A DNA stretch of 64,000 bases from Flavobacterium circumlabens (GCF_004345565.1 NZ_SLWA01000004.1:62001-126000), one strand, 5' to 3'. Shown: positions 50,233-61,768, numbered from the stretch's first letter. Made by a program: numbers and translations. The notes: generated from the letters alone by a model not told the origin.

Positions 50233-50270
50233 AAAAAGGCAATAACATGTTGATGTTATTGCCTTTTTTA
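50233..50270 (+). terminator. Intrinsic terminator
   Basis: AAAAAGGCAATAACAT pairs with ATGTTATTGCCTTTTT across GTTG; T-run. Confidence 0.92.
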
Positions 50271-50413
50271 TTTTAAAAAATATCGATTTGCTTTTATTTT
50301 AAATTATATCCAAAAACTAACCACTAAATAGTAATAACGATAGAAAAGGTTTGCTTTTTATTAATTATCTTTACCGCCTTAAAAAGATATACCCACTATA
50401 ATAGTAGTTTTTA

Positions 50414-51085
50414 ATGATAAATAACGAAGATTTTTTAGACGAAATAGGAGACAATCATTTTAGCAGCAATGCACAAAACCCTGTGAGGCAGGATGCATTT
50501 GATCTAACTGATGATGAAAAAATAGAAAAAATAAAAAAAGATGTTGAAAACATCCTGCAAACCCTGGGAATGGATTTGACAGACGACAGCCTAAAAGGTA
50601 CTCCAAACCGAGTAGCTAAAATGTTTGTAAAGGAGATTTTTGGTGGTCTTAATCCTTCAAAAAAGCCAAAAGCTTCTACTTTTGACAATAATTACAAGTA
50701 CGGCGAAATGTTAGTAGAAAAAAACATTACGCTTTACTCTACCTGTGAGCATCATTTATTACCAATTATAGGAAGAGCCCACGTAGCTTACATTTCCAGC
50801 GGAAGAGTGATTGGTTTATCTAAAATGAACCGTATTGTCGAATATTATGCCAAAAGACCTCAGGTTCAGGAACGTCTTACCATGCAAATTGTTCAGGAAT
50901 TACAGAAAGCGCTTGGTACGGAAGATGTTGCCTGCGTGATCGATGCCAAACACCTTTGCGTTAATTCAAGAGGAATTAAAGATATCGAAAGCAGTACCGT
51001 AACGTCTGAATTTGGCGGAAAATTTAAAGATCCTCAAACCAGAAGAGAGTTTTTAGATTATATTAAATTAGAAACTCAGTTCTAG
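50414..51085 (+). CDS. folE: GTP cyclohydrolase I
   Basis: 223 aa. It opens the imidazole ring of GTP to give dihydroneopterin triphosphate, the first step of folate and biopterin synthesis. Zn-binding Cys/His are in TLYSTCEHHLLPIIGRAHVA and CVIDAKHLCVNSRGI; SKMNRIVEYYAKRPQVQERL and PNRVAKMFVKEIFGGL are family signatures. An N-terminal ~40-residue acidic extension is not conserved. Not linked to other folate genes here; cysS follows, with a dispersed repeat in the gap. Confidence 0.97.
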   Translation: MINNEDFLDEIGDNHFSSNAQNPVRQDAFDLTDDEKIEKIKKDVENILQTLGMDLTDDSLKGTPNRVAKMFVKEIFGGLNPSKKPKASTFDNNYKYGEMLVEKNITLYSTCEHHLLPIIGRAHVAYISSGRVIGLSKMNRIVEYYAKRPQVQERLTMQIVQELQKALGTEDVACVIDAKHLCVNSRGIKDIESSTVTSEFGGKFKDPQTRREFLDYIKLETQF

Positions 51086-51117
51086 TTTTAAACAATATTT
51101 CTATTATATTTATGGTC

Positions 51118-51193
51118 TAGCCCTGATAGTAGCGGCATCCTTTGATGGTGGGGTTCACCATCAAAGATACAGCGGATAGCAGGATTTAGCTCC
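51118..51193 (+). repeat. Dispersed hairpin element, copy 2 (see 9166)
   Basis: TAGCCCTGATAGTAGCGGCA + TCC flank, then a perfect 10-bp stem TTTGATGGTG/CACCATCAAA with a GGGTT loop, then GATACAGCGGATAGCAGGAT and TTAGCTCC. The flanks match copy 1, while the stem is wholly different. It fills most of the folE-cysS gap. Confidence 0.8.
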
Positions 51194-51216
51194 TAAAAAA
51201 CATCAATAAACTAAAT

Positions 51217-52695
51217 ATGCCTTTATACACGAGTCAACATTTAAAAATATACAATTCGCTTTCGGGTGAAAAAGAAAGTTTCAACCCTATTCATGAAGGA
51301 AATGTTGGAATGTATGTTTGCGGACCAACAGTTTATAGTAATGTACATTTAGGAAACGTCAGGACTTTCATGTCTTTTGATGTGATATTCAGATATTTTT
51401 TACATCTGGATTATAAAGTGCGTTACGTAAGAAACATTACTGATGTTGGACATATTGTAGATGATGTCGATGAAGGTGAAGATAAAATTGCCAAAAAAGC
51501 ACGCTTAGAACAGTTAGAACCTATGGAGGTGGTACAGCGTTACACGGTAGATTTTCATGATATCCTGAAAGCTTTCAACTTTTTACCACCCAGCATTGAA
51601 CCAACTGCAACCGGGCATATTATTGAACAAATTGAAATCATTAAAAAAATCATTGAGACGGGAATTGGTTACGAAGCCAATGGTTCTGTATACTTTGATG
51701 TTGTAAAATATAACGAAACCAACAATTACGGAATCCTAAGCGGCCGAAATATCGAAGATATGTTAGCCAATACCCGTGATCTTGACGGGCAATCGGATAA
51801 AAGAAACCCGCAGGATTTTGCGCTTTGGAAAAAGGCAGAACCGCAACATATCATGAGATGGCCTTCTCCATGGAGCGATGGTTTTCCGGGCTGGCATCTT
51901 GAATGTACAGCGATGAGTACCAAATACCTTGGCAATCATTTTGATATTCACGGAGGTGGAATGGATTTAAAATTCCCGCACCACGAATGTGAAATCGCTC
52001 AAAATGAAGCTTGTACCGGTCAGTCTCCCGTAAATTACTGGATGCATGCCAATATGCTTACTTTAAACGGTAAGAAAATGGCAAAATCAACCGGAAATAA
52101 TATTTTACCGGGGGAAATTTTAAGTGGAGACAACAATATCTTAAGCAAAGCTTTTTCTGCTTCTGTAACTCGTTTCTTTATGCTACAGGCACATTACAGA
52201 AGTATTCTGGATTTTTCTGATGATGCAATTGTAGCTGCAGAAAAAGGATACAAAAGACTGATGGAAGCCGTTGACGCTTTATCTGGAATTTCTGCAGGAA
52301 CAACAAGCTCCATTGATATTACATCATGGAAAAAGTTGTGCTACGACGCCATGAATGACGATTTTAATACTCCTATTTTAATCGCTCAGTTGTTCGAGGC
52401 TGTTCGTTATGTCAATCTGTTGAAAGAAGGAAAAGAAACCATTTCAATTGAAGATTTAAACACATTTACAACCGCAATTAATGCTTTTGTTTTTGATGTT
52501 TTAGGCTTGAGCGACGAGAAAGCCGCTGACAATAATAATGATAAATTAGAAGGAGTTGTAAACATGCTTATCGGTATGAGAAATCAGGCGAGAGCGGATA
52601 AAAACTTTGCTCTTTCTGATCAAATCCGTGATCAGTTGATTGCTCTGGGCATTCAGTTGAAAGATGGAAAAGAAGGTACGAGTTTTTCATTATAA
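51217..52695 (+). CDS. cysS: Cysteinyl-tRNA synthetase
   Basis: 492 aa class Ia synthetase. It carries the Zn-binding Cys and HIGH-type motif [20 protein letters not shown] (C35, H44-N47), [20 protein letters not shown] (substrate and metal site), and KMAKSTGN as the KMSKS variant. The C-terminal helix bundle ends [20 protein letters not shown], typical of CysRS. Charges tRNA-Cys. It is followed by yidD and lgt with short gaps on the same strand. Confidence 0.98.
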   Translation: MPLYTSQHLKIYNSLSGEKESFNPIHEGNVGMYVCGPTVYSNVHLGNVRTFMSFDVIFRYFLHLDYKVRYVRNITDVGHIVDDVDEGEDKIAKKARLEQLEPMEVVQRYTVDFHDILKAFNFLPPSIEPTATGHIIEQIEIIKKIIETGIGYEANGSVYFDVVKYNETNNYGILSGRNIEDMLANTRDLDGQSDKRNPQDFALWKKAEPQHIMRWPSPWSDGFPGWHLECTAMSTKYLGNHFDIHGGGMDLKFPHHECEIAQNEACTGQSPVNYWMHANMLTLNGKKMAKSTGNNILPGEILSGDNNILSKAFSASVTRFFMLQAHYRSILDFSDDAIVAAEKGYKRLMEAVDALSGISAGTTSSIDITSWKKLCYDAMNDDFNTPILIAQLFEAVRYVNLLKEGKETISIEDLNTFTTAINAFVFDVLGLSDEKAADNNNDKLEGVVNMLIGMRNQARADKNFALSDQIRDQLIALGIQLKDGKEGTSFSL

Positions 52696-52717
52696 TACAT
52701 TCAATTTCTAATAAACC

Positions 52718-52957
52718 ATGAAAGTAATCACTCCATTTGTTTTATTAGTGCGTTTTTATCAAACTGCCATTTCGCCGTTTACACCGGCAAGCTGCAGGTT
52801 TGAACCAACGTGTTCAAGTTATATGATTCAGGCATTGCAAATACATGGATTATTTTACGGAGGTTATCTGGGAATAAAACGTATTTTGAGTTGTCATCCC
52901 TGGGGAAAAACCGGTTATGATCCTGTTCCGGAAAAGAAATGTTCGCACAAACATTAA
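52718..52957 (+). CDS. yidD: Membrane protein insertion efficiency factor YidD
   Basis: 79 aa. [40 protein letters not shown] and [17 protein letters not shown] are the YidD (HemX-hlyA domain, UPF0161) signatures with the conserved Cys triplet. It helps YidC-dependent insertion in other bacteria, and acts at the inner face of the membrane. 22 bp after cysS; likely cotranscribed with it. Confidence 0.95.
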   Translation: MKVITPFVLLVRFYQTAISPFTPASCRFEPTCSSYMIQALQIHGLFYGGYLGIKRILSCHPWGKTGYDPVPEKKCSHKH

Positions 52958-53021
52958 CTTTTCTTAAAGACTTACTCTGTTTTAAATATTTATTTTTACC
53001 AAACAAAAAACAATTTAACAT

Positions 53022-53954
53022 ATGACACACGCCTTAAATATCATTTGGAATCCTTCAGAAGGAATCGATTTAGGATTTTTTATGATTCGTTATTACAGTT
53101 TAATGTTCGTAATCGCTTTTGGATTAGGATGGTACTTAATGAAAAAGATTTTTGAACGCGAAAATGAACCCATCGACAAATTAGATTCTTTATTTGTATG
53201 GACTGTTTTAGCAACTTTAATTGGCGCACGTTTAGGTCATGTTTTATTTTACGATTGGGAATATTTCAGAAATCATTTACTTGAAATCTTTTTGCCATTT
53301 AAATTTGAACCAAAATTCGAATTTACAGGCTTTCAGGGATTAGCCAGTCACGGTGCTGCCATTGCCATTATCATTGCTATGTATTATTACAGCAAAAAGA
53401 TCCTGAAACGTCCTTTATTATGGATTTTAGACAGAGTTGTTATTCCGGTTGCAAGTGGTGCCATTTTTGTTCGTTTAGGGAATTTTTTCAATTCTGAAAT
53501 TATCGGACATGAAACTGCCTCGGCGTTTGGAATTCGTTTTCTTCACGATAAATACAGCAAAGCAGAAGCTGTAAATGCTACCAACATTCCGAATCCAAAA
53601 GAAGCTTATAATGCTATTGTTACAGATCCTAAATTCGCTGATTTATTAGCACAGGTTCCGGCAAAACATCCAACGCAGCTTTATGAAGGATTTTGCTATA
53701 TTTTTGTATTTGCAATCTTATTCTTTTTATACTGGAAAACAAATGCAAGACTTAGATCCGGATATTTATTTGGATTATTTCTGGTCCTTTTATTTGTAGT
53801 TCGTTTCGTTGTAGAGTTTGTAAAAGAAAGCCAGGGCGGATTTGAAAATGAATTAGGTATATTTTCAACAGGACAATGGTTAAGTATTCCGTTTATTATA
53901 ATTGGTCTTTTCTTTATCATTAGAGCTAAAAGAAACCCTTTAGCCACTTCATAA
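53022..53954 (+). CDS. lgt: Prolipoprotein diacylglyceryl transferase
   Basis: 310 aa with seven membrane helices. It adds diacylglycerol to the lipobox Cys of prelipoproteins. Signatures: LATLIGARLGHVLFYDWEYF (the Arg/His site), FQGLASHGAAIAIIIAMYYY, FVRLGNFFNSEIIGHETASA and KHPTQLYEGFCYIF, with a normal C-terminal helix ending RAKRNPLATS. This is the intact copy; its last 141 bp are repeated at 54539-54679. A terminator follows at once. Confidence 0.96.
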   Translation: MTHALNIIWNPSEGIDLGFFMIRYYSLMFVIAFGLGWYLMKKIFERENEPIDKLDSLFVWTVLATLIGARLGHVLFYDWEYFRNHLLEIFLPFKFEPKFEFTGFQGLASHGAAIAIIIAMYYYSKKILKRPLLWILDRVVIPVASGAIFVRLGNFFNSEIIGHETASAFGIRFLHDKYSKAEAVNATNIPNPKEAYNAIVTDPKFADLLAQVPAKHPTQLYEGFCYIFVFAILFFLYWKTNARLRSGYLFGLFLVLLFVVRFVVEFVKESQGGFENELGIFSTGQWLSIPFIIIGLFFIIRAKRNPLATS

Positions 53955-53972
53955 TTCAAATAAAATCAAAAT

Positions 53973-54013
53973 AAAAAAGCGTCCGGTATTTCAAATATAC
54001 CGGACGCTTTTTT
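53973..54013. terminator. Bidirectional terminator of lgt (copy in unit 1)
   Basis: AAAAAAGCGTCCGGTAT pairs with ATACCGGACGCTTTTTT. Confidence 0.92.
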
Positions 54014-54538
54014 ATAACGAATAAGAAATCCCAAACTCTATATTTTTAGTATTATAACCTGCGTTTGAACTGCCCAAACCCGCATTTGAAACATGTCTTA
54101 CACAAGGACGAATATCAAATTGAAATCTTTGGACTTTAGCAGAAAAACCAATTGCCAATACATCCGCAAAAGCAAATCCCTCAGACATACGTTCTGTTTC
54201 GGTATCCGTGATCATCGGACCTACACTTGCCAAAACATAAAAAGAGAAACGCTCACTGATTGGTTTTCTGATCAAAAAACCAATGTTTAATACGTATTCG
54301 TGAACGTCTTTTAATTGTACATATTTAGCACGCTTTTCTATATAGTCAGGCTCTTCCGGTTTAACAAAATAGAAATTCAATAATTGATGTGTTCCAAAAT
54401 TAATTTCCGGCTGAACCAAAATTTCATATTGAAAATTGCTGGTTTCCTTTAATCGGTAATACAATTGGGCTTTATAAAAATGATTGGTAAAGGTATAATT
54501 CCTATTATTGAATTCACTTCCGAAACCATAATTGAACC
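54012..54538 (-). pseudogene. Truncated duplicate of PagL-like hydrolase gene
   Basis: Identical to residues about 30-204 of the full-length gene at 54737-55351 but cut off at the duplication junction, so the signal peptide and first strand are lost. In this frame the sequence continues 18 codons through antisense lgt DNA to an ATG at 54593 (MKIYLIHFQIRPGFLLQTR), giving an artificial 193-aa frame without an export signal. It keeps its stop and terminator but not its promoter. Probably non-functional. Confidence 0.9.
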
Positions 54539-54679
54539 GAGTTTGTAAAAGAAAGCCAGGGCGGATTTGAAAATGAATTAGGTATATTTTCAACAGGACA
54601 ATGGTTAAGTATTCCGTTTATTATAATTGGTCTTTTCTTTATCATTAGAGCTAAAAGAAACCCTTTAGCCACTTCATAA
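54539..54679 (+). pseudogene. Duplicated 3' fragment of lgt
   Basis: The final 46 codons and stop of lgt (from EFVKESQGGFENELG), repeated without a start as part of the tandem duplication. Confidence 0.92.
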
Positions 54680-54697
54680 TTCAAATAAAATCAAAAT

Positions 54698-54738
54698 AAA
54701 AAAGCGTCCGGTATTTCAAATATACCGGACGCTTTTTT
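54698..54738. terminator. Terminator, second copy (unit 2)
   Basis: The same GCGTCCGGTAT stem as 53973-54013, offset by exactly 725 bp. It ends the intact hydrolase gene on the - strand. Confidence 0.92.
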
Positions 54739-55351
54739 ATAACGAATAAGAAATCCCAAACTCTATATTTTTAGTATTATAACCTGCGTTTGAACTGCCC
54801 AAACCCGCATTTGAAACATGTCTTACACAAGGACGAATATCAAATTGAAATCTTTGGACTTTAGCAGAAAAACCAATTGCCAATACATCCGCAAAAGCAA
54901 ATCCCTCAGACATACGTTCTGTTTCGGTATCCGTGATCATCGGACCTACACTTGCCAAAACATAAAAAGAGAAACGCTCACTGATTGGTTTTCTGATCAA
55001 AAAACCAATGTTTAATACGTATTCGTGAACGTCTTTTAATTGTACATATTTAGCACGCTTTTCTATATAGTCAGGCTCTTCCGGTTTAACAAAATAGAAA
55101 TTCAATAATTGATGTGTTCCAAAATTAATTTCCGGCTGAACCAAAATTTCATATTGAAAATTGCTGGTTTCCTTTAATCGGTAATACAATTGGGCTTTAT
55201 AAAAATGATTGGTAAAGGTATAATTCCTATTATTGAATTCACTTCCGAAACCATAATTGAACCCAACTGAAAAATTGCTCTTCCCCTCCTGCCCATGCAT
55301 TCTAAACAGGCATAAAATAAACACTAAACCTACTAGTAATCTTCTATCCAT
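54737..55351 (-). CDS. Acyloxyacyl hydrolase, PagL-like lipid A deacylase
   Basis: 204 aa. Signal peptide (MDRRLLVGLVFILCLFRMHG-Q) then an 8-strand barrel: FSVGFNYGFGSEFNNRNYTF, YEILVQPEINFGTHQLLNFY, EYVLNIGFLIRKPISERFSF, GFAFADVLAIGFSAKVQRFQ and the C-terminal NIEFGISYSL. The near-C-terminal RHVSNAGLGSSNAGYN fits the His-x-Ser catalytic dyad of PagL (lipid A 3-O-deacylase), which removes an acyl chain of lipid A at the outer membrane. The full-length copy; the 5' 88 bp are unique while the rest is duplicated upstream. Confidence 0.82.
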   Translation of the reverse strand: MDRRLLVGLVFILCLFRMHGQEGKSNFSVGFNYGFGSEFNNRNYTFTNHFYKAQLYYRLKETSNFQYEILVQPEINFGTHQLLNFYFVKPEEPDYIEKRAKYVQLKDVHEYVLNIGFLIRKPISERFSFYVLASVGPMITDTETERMSEGFAFADVLAIGFSAKVQRFQFDIRPCVRHVSNAGLGSSNAGYNTKNIEFGISYSL

Positions 55352-55380
55352 ACATTTTCTTTATGGATTAAATATAGCAC

Positions 55381-55416
55381 AAAAAAAAGATCCAACTTTC
55401 GTTGGATCTTTTTTTT
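55381..55416 (-). terminator. Terminator of secDF
   Basis: AAAAAAAAGATCCAAC pairs with GTTGGATCTTTTTTTT around TTTC, 17 bp 3' of secDF. Confidence 0.92.
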
Positions 55417-55432
55417 ATAATAAAACAGCTAA

Positions 55433-58405
55433 TTAAGCTTTGTTATGCTTGTCTTCGATAGTATGTTTATCATCTTTAGAAATCGTGTCAACCAATACCG
55501 GTGTAGCGATAAATAACGAAGAATAAGTACCTACAACAATACCTACTAACATGGCAAAGATAAATCCTCTGATTGACTCTCCACCGAAAATAAACATTGT
55601 CAATAATACAATGATCATCATTAATGAAGTATTCAATGTTCTTGATAATGTAGTATTAATAGAAGCGTTTACAATATCTTCAAAACTACCTTTACGGTTT
55701 CCGATAATGAACTCTCTGATTCTGTCGAATACAATTACAGTATCATTCATGGAGTAACCGATTACGGTAAGGATTGCAGCAATAAAGTGCTGATCCATTT
55801 CCATGTGGAAAGGCATGAATTTATAACATAAAGAGTAGATTCCTAATACGAAGATCACGTCATGCGCAACAGCTGCAATCGCACCTAATGAATATTGCCA
55901 TTTACGGAACGATACCATTAAGTATAAGAAAATCGCTGCCATAGCACCCAAAACTGCCCAGTAAGAGTTCGTTTTGATATCTTCAGAGATAGAAGCTCCA
56001 ACTTTAGAAGCCTGAAGAACTCCAACTTTTTTACCGTCGTAAGTATTGGTAAATTTATCATAAGAAGTGTTAGGATAATATTTCGCTAACGCTTTGTATA
56101 ATATTTGATTTACTTCTTCATCAACTGCTACTCCGTCTTCTTTGATTTTGTATTTAGTCGTAATTTTCAACTGATCATCGTCACCTAAGATTTTAGCTTC
56201 TACAGGCGTTCCGAAAGCAGCAGATAATTCATCTGAAACTACAGTTGCATCAACTGGTTTTTCAAATTTAACCTGGAAAGTTCTTCCTCCGACAAAGTCA
56301 ACACCCTGATCTAATCCGTTAACGAAAAAGATAGAAATCAAACTTACTACCACTACAATTGAAGAGAAGATATAAGTAAATTTCTTGATTTTGATAAAAT
56401 CAAAGTGGAAATTAGTAAACCAGTTTTTAGTGATATTCGTAGAGAAAGTCAAATCACCTTTTCCGGCAATATTTCTGTCAATAAAAATTCTTGCAATAAA
56501 GATTGACGTAAACATAGAAGTTACGATACCAATCAATAATGTTAAAGCAAAACCTTTGATTGGTCCTGTTCCGAAAATAAACAAGATCGCTCCGGTTAAA
56601 ACGTGCGTAACGTTTGCATCAATGATAGAACGCATTGCTCCGTGCCATCCGTAAGATGTAGCTACTGCTTCAGACAATGACTTACCTTCACGTAATTCCT
56701 CTTTTGCTCTTTCAAATATAATAATGTTAGCATCTACTGCAGTACCTAATGTTAATACGATACCTGCAATACCTGGCAATGTTAATACAAAACCAAAACT
56801 TGCCATAATTCCAAATAAGAAAAGTAAGTTTAATAATAAGGCAAGGTTAGCATACCAACCTGCTTTACCATAATAGAAAACCATCCACAAACAAACTAAT
56901 AAAAATCCAATTATAGATGACATTGTCCCTGCATCAATTGCAGCCTGACCTAAAGATGGCCCAACCACTGTTGATTGAAGAATATCTGCAGAAGCCGGTA
57001 ATTTACCTGCATTCAATACGTTTGCTAAATCTTTAGTTTCAGCTACATCAAAAGAACCTGTGATTTCAGATCTTCCTCCTGCAATAGGTCCACTAGTAAC
57101 ACCCGGTGCAGAATAAACAATATTATCTAAAACAATAGCGATATAACTTTTTTGAGAAAAAGCTCTTCCTGTCAGTTCTTCCCAAACTTTAGCACCCTGA
57201 CTGTTCATTTGCATAGAAACAGCCGGTTTACCCATTTGGTCAAAGGTATCTTTTGCATCAGTTACAAGACCACCGTTCATAGCCGGGATATTATCTCTGT
57301 TTCCTTTTAAAGCATATAATTCAACTACTTCAATATCTTTTGCTTTTGCATCTTTTATAGTAGTTGGTTTACTCCATACAAATTTTGCATAATGCTGATC
57401 AGCACCCAATAAAATTCTGATTTCAGGTCTCTTGAAGTATGCATTAACAGTTGCAGTATCTTTTGGAGCGAAATAACCTAAAACCGGTCCACCACCCTGA
57501 CCTAAAATTTTGTCAAATAACGGGTTGTTTCCTTTTTTAGCTTCAGTTGAATCTTTAGTATCAGTCAATAAAGCATTCAATGAATCTTTAGCAACTGTTT
57601 TAGTTTCTGTTTTTTTGATTTCAGTCTTTTTCAGTGCTTCGTTTGCAGCTACTAAAAAGTTTCCGATTTCTTCTATTTTATAAGTTTCCCAGAACTCTAA
57701 CTGAGCTTTTCCACCTAATAATTTTTTAATTCTATCTACATCTTTTGCACCTGGAAGCTCCACTAAGATTCTTCCTGTGGCACCTAATTTTTGGATGTTT
57801 GGTTGAGTAACACCAAATTTATCGATACGCTCTCTAAGTACTTTGTAAGCACTTTCGATAGACTCATCTACTTTTTTTCTAATCACTTTTTGCGATTGCG
57901 CATCAGTCATTTCAAAAGCAATTCCACCTTCACCCTGTAAGTTTCTGTTGGCAAAAATTTCAGGTGATGCTAATTTTGTTGTACCGTTTGAATTTGCATC
58001 AAAAGCCTCAAAAAATTTATCTAAATAACTTTTGTTTCCTTCTAAATTTGCAGTCGCATCAGCTAAAGATTTATTAAAAACAGGGTTTTTAGAATTATTA
58101 GCTAATCCTTTTAAAACATCTTTAATAGAAATTTGAAGAATAACGTTGATTCCTCCTTCTAAGTCAAGACCTTTATTGATTTGTTTGTTTTTTACTTCAT
58201 TGTAAGTAAAATCCGTAAATCCAAGATTCACCACTTTTTCTTTACCAATAGAATCTAAATATTTTAGCTCTTTATCAGGATTATCTCCTGCAAAAGCCTT
58301 AGCCTCACTTTTGACATGGCTTGCCACATAAGTGAACGAAAGTTGGTAAATACTTACCAATGCAAATAGAATTGCGAAAAATTTAATAAGTCCTTTATTC
58401 TGCAT
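55433..58405 (-). CDS. secDF: Fused protein translocase SecDF
   Basis: 990 aa with SecD and SecF joined in one chain, as in many Bacteroidota. It uses proton flow to pull exported proteins through SecYEG. SecD half: TM1 (about 4-25), NKGLDLEGGINVILQISIKD, GRILVELPGAKDVDRIKKLL, a large periplasmic insertion with low-complexity Lys/Thr-rich linker (about 260-300), TLGTAVDANIIIFERAKEEL. SecF half: VNGLDQGVDFVGGRTFQVKF, VIGYSMNDTVIVFDRIREFI. About 12 helices. The mRNA has a ~120-nt leader with an 18-codon frame (58475-58419). Confidence 0.96.
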   Translation of the reverse strand: MQNKGLIKFFAILFALVSIYQLSFTYVASHVKSEAKAFAGDNPDKELKYLDSIGKEKVVNLGFTDFTYNEVKNKQINKGLDLEGGINVILQISIKDVLKGLANNSKNPVFNKSLADATANLEGNKSYLDKFFEAFDANSNGTTKLASPEIFANRNLQGEGGIAFEMTDAQSQKVIRKKVDESIESAYKVLRERIDKFGVTQPNIQKLGATGRILVELPGAKDVDRIKKLLGGKAQLEFWETYKIEEIGNFLVAANEALKKTEIKKTETKTVAKDSLNALLTDTKDSTEAKKGNNPLFDKILGQGGGPVLGYFAPKDTATVNAYFKRPEIRILLGADQHYAKFVWSKPTTIKDAKAKDIEVVELYALKGNRDNIPAMNGGLVTDAKDTFDQMGKPAVSMQMNSQGAKVWEELTGRAFSQKSYIAIVLDNIVYSAPGVTSGPIAGGRSEITGSFDVAETKDLANVLNAGKLPASADILQSTVVGPSLGQAAIDAGTMSSIIGFLLVCLWMVFYYGKAGWYANLALLLNLLFLFGIMASFGFVLTLPGIAGIVLTLGTAVDANIIIFERAKEELREGKSLSEAVATSYGWHGAMRSIIDANVTHVLTGAILFIFGTGPIKGFALTLLIGIVTSMFTSIFIARIFIDRNIAGKGDLTFSTNITKNWFTNFHFDFIKIKKFTYIFSSIVVVVSLISIFFVNGLDQGVDFVGGRTFQVKFEKPVDATVVSDELSAAFGTPVEAKILGDDDQLKITTKYKIKEDGVAVDEEVNQILYKALAKYYPNTSYDKFTNTYDGKKVGVLQASKVGASISEDIKTNSYWAVLGAMAAIFLYLMVSFRKWQYSLGAIAAVAHDVIFVLGIYSLCYKFMPFHMEMDQHFIAAILTVIGYSMNDTVIVFDRIREFIIGNRKGSFEDIVNASINTTLSRTLNTSLMMIIVLLTMFIFGGESIRGFIFAMLVGIVVGTYSSLFIATPVLVDTISKDDKHTIEDKHNKA

Positions 58406-58532
58406 TATTACTAAAAATTAATTATGTTTTATTGTTTGTTTTTGTTTTAAAGTCCCATAAAATAAGCCCTGACATGATTTTTTCAAAACTAAAAAACTAG
58501 ATCACGAATTACAACATTTTTTTTAAACCGAG

Positions 58533-58540
58533 CAAATATA
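58533..58540 (-). promoter_or_regulatory. -7 promoter element of secDF
   Basis: TATATTTG on the - strand, a full TAnnTTTG match, 128 bp upstream of the secDF start. No convincing -33 box. Confidence 0.45.
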
Positions 58541-58583
58541 TAATTTACGAAAAGATTAACCAATTTATTTATTAATTAATCTC

Positions 58584-58620
58584 AAAAAAAAGACTGCAAA
58601 AGTGCAGCCTTATCTTTTTT
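58584..58620 (-). terminator. Terminator of mdh
   Basis: AAGACTGCA pairs with TGCAGCCTT (one mismatch) around AAAG, flanked by A- and T-runs, 13 bp 3' of the mdh stop. Confidence 0.72.
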
Positions 58621-58632
58621 TTACCAAAATCA

Positions 58633-59568
58633 TTATACTAAAATCGATTTTAGGGCATCATTCATACCTCTAACTGCATCTGCACTTTTAGCGAATAAAG
58701 CTTTTTCCTGCTCGTTTAACTGGATATCCAAAATTTCTTCCACTCCGTTTTTACCAATTATACAAGGTACTCCTATACATATATCGTTTTGACCGTACTC
58801 TCCTTCTGTAAAAACAGAACAAGCAATCATTTTCTTCTGGTCATTTAAAATACTGTCAACAAGGTATGCTACAGAAGCTCCGGGTGCATACCACGCAGAA
58901 GTTCCTAAAAGACCTGTAAGGGTCGCTCCGCCTACCATAGTATCTGCAGCTACTTTTTGTAATGCTTCTTCCGAAAGAAATTCTGTTACCGGAATTCCGT
59001 TGTAAGAAGCTAAACGTGTTAACGGAATCATAGTCGTATCACCATGACCACCAATAACCATTGCAGAAATATCATTTGCCGGTTTATCTAAAGCCAAAGA
59101 CAAATAGGTCCTGAAACGGGAACTGTCTAAAGCTCCTCCCATACCAATAATTCTGTTTTTCGGCAATCCGGTAGATTTTAAAGCTAAATAAGTCATCGTA
59201 TCCATTGGATTCGAAACTACAACGATAATTGTATCGGGTGAATGTTTTAATACATTCTCCGCAACTGTTTTTACAATTCCTGCATTTATACCAATTAATT
59301 CTTCACGTGTCATTCCGGGTTTTCTTGGAATTCCGGATGTAATAACCACTACATCACTTCCGGCAGTTTTAGAATAATCATTGGTTACTCCGGATACTTT
59401 GGTATTAAAGCCTGTGTTTGTTGCACATTGCATAATATCCAATGCTTTTCCTTCAGCAAAACCTTCTTTAATATCCAACAACACTACTTCGCTGGCAATT
59501 CCTCTATAAGAAATAACATCTGCACATGTAGCTCCAACATTTCCTGCTCCTACAATGGTAACTTTCAT
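58633..59568 (-). CDS. mdh: Malate dehydrogenase
   Basis: 311 aa, the LDH-like MDH type. It interconverts malate and oxaloacetate with NAD in the TCA cycle. Dinucleotide motif VTIVGAGNVGATCADVISYR, Asp of NAD selectivity in VVLLDIKEGFAEG, substrate-loop IPRKPGMTREELIGIN with two Arg, VVSNPMDTMTYLAL and the catalytic His in VIGGHGDTTMIPL. Monocistronic, between secDF and gyrB on the same strand. Confidence 0.97.
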   Translation of the reverse strand: MKVTIVGAGNVGATCADVISYRGIASEVVLLDIKEGFAEGKALDIMQCATNTGFNTKVSGVTNDYSKTAGSDVVVITSGIPRKPGMTREELIGINAGIVKTVAENVLKHSPDTIIVVVSNPMDTMTYLALKSTGLPKNRIIGMGGALDSSRFRTYLSLALDKPANDISAMVIGGHGDTTMIPLTRLASYNGIPVTEFLSEEALQKVAADTMVGGATLTGLLGTSAWYAPGASVAYLVDSILNDQKKMIACSVFTEGEYGQNDICIGVPCIIGKNGVEEILDIQLNEQEKALFAKSADAVRGMNDALKSILV

Positions 59569-59617
59569 ATTTTATACTTTATCGGTTATTAATTAATTTG
59601 TTTGTTTTATAAATCGA

Positions 59618-59663
59618 CAATTCGTTTAATCGTCTAAGTAAATTTAAACAATTAAACGAATTG
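59618..59663. repeat. Inverted repeat with GTTTAATCGT words
   Basis: CAATTCGTTTAAT (59618-59630) pairs perfectly with ATTAAACGAATTG (59651-59663). The words resemble those of 40321-40464. It lies between gyrB (3' end) and mdh (5' end). Confidence 0.6.
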
Positions 59664-59677
59664 ATGATTAAATATTA

Positions 59678-61642
<1,965 letters not shown>

Positions 61643-61657
61643 TTATTGTCTAACACG

Positions 61658-61665
61658 CAAATATA
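61658..61665 (-). promoter_or_regulatory. -7 promoter element of gyrB
   Basis: TATATTTG on the - strand, 40 bp upstream of the gyrB start. No clear -33 box. Confidence 0.5.
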
Positions 61666-61768
61666 TAAAAACGCAAATTATATATCCGTTAAATTACGAT
61701 TTAAAGCTGGTAAGTTATTAACATATTGTCAAAAAAAGCCAATAAAAAAAGGAACAATCGATTTAAAT

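Larger units (their letters stand above)
53814..55263. repeat. 725-bp tandem duplication
   Basis: Unit 1 is 53814-54538 and unit 2 is 54539-55263, with no difference seen. Each unit contains the last 141 bp of lgt, the terminator and the 3' ~90 percent of the outer-membrane hydrolase gene. The junction (ATTGAACC|GAGTTTG) has no microhomology with either outer edge (TTGTA|GAGTTTG and TTGAACC|CAACTG). It is either a very recent duplication or an assembly artefact. Confidence 0.95.

Noticed and set aside
54012..54593. 193-aa - strand frame as a second functional outer-membrane hydrolase
   Set aside because: The first 18 codons come from antisense lgt DNA at the duplication junction; no signal peptide.
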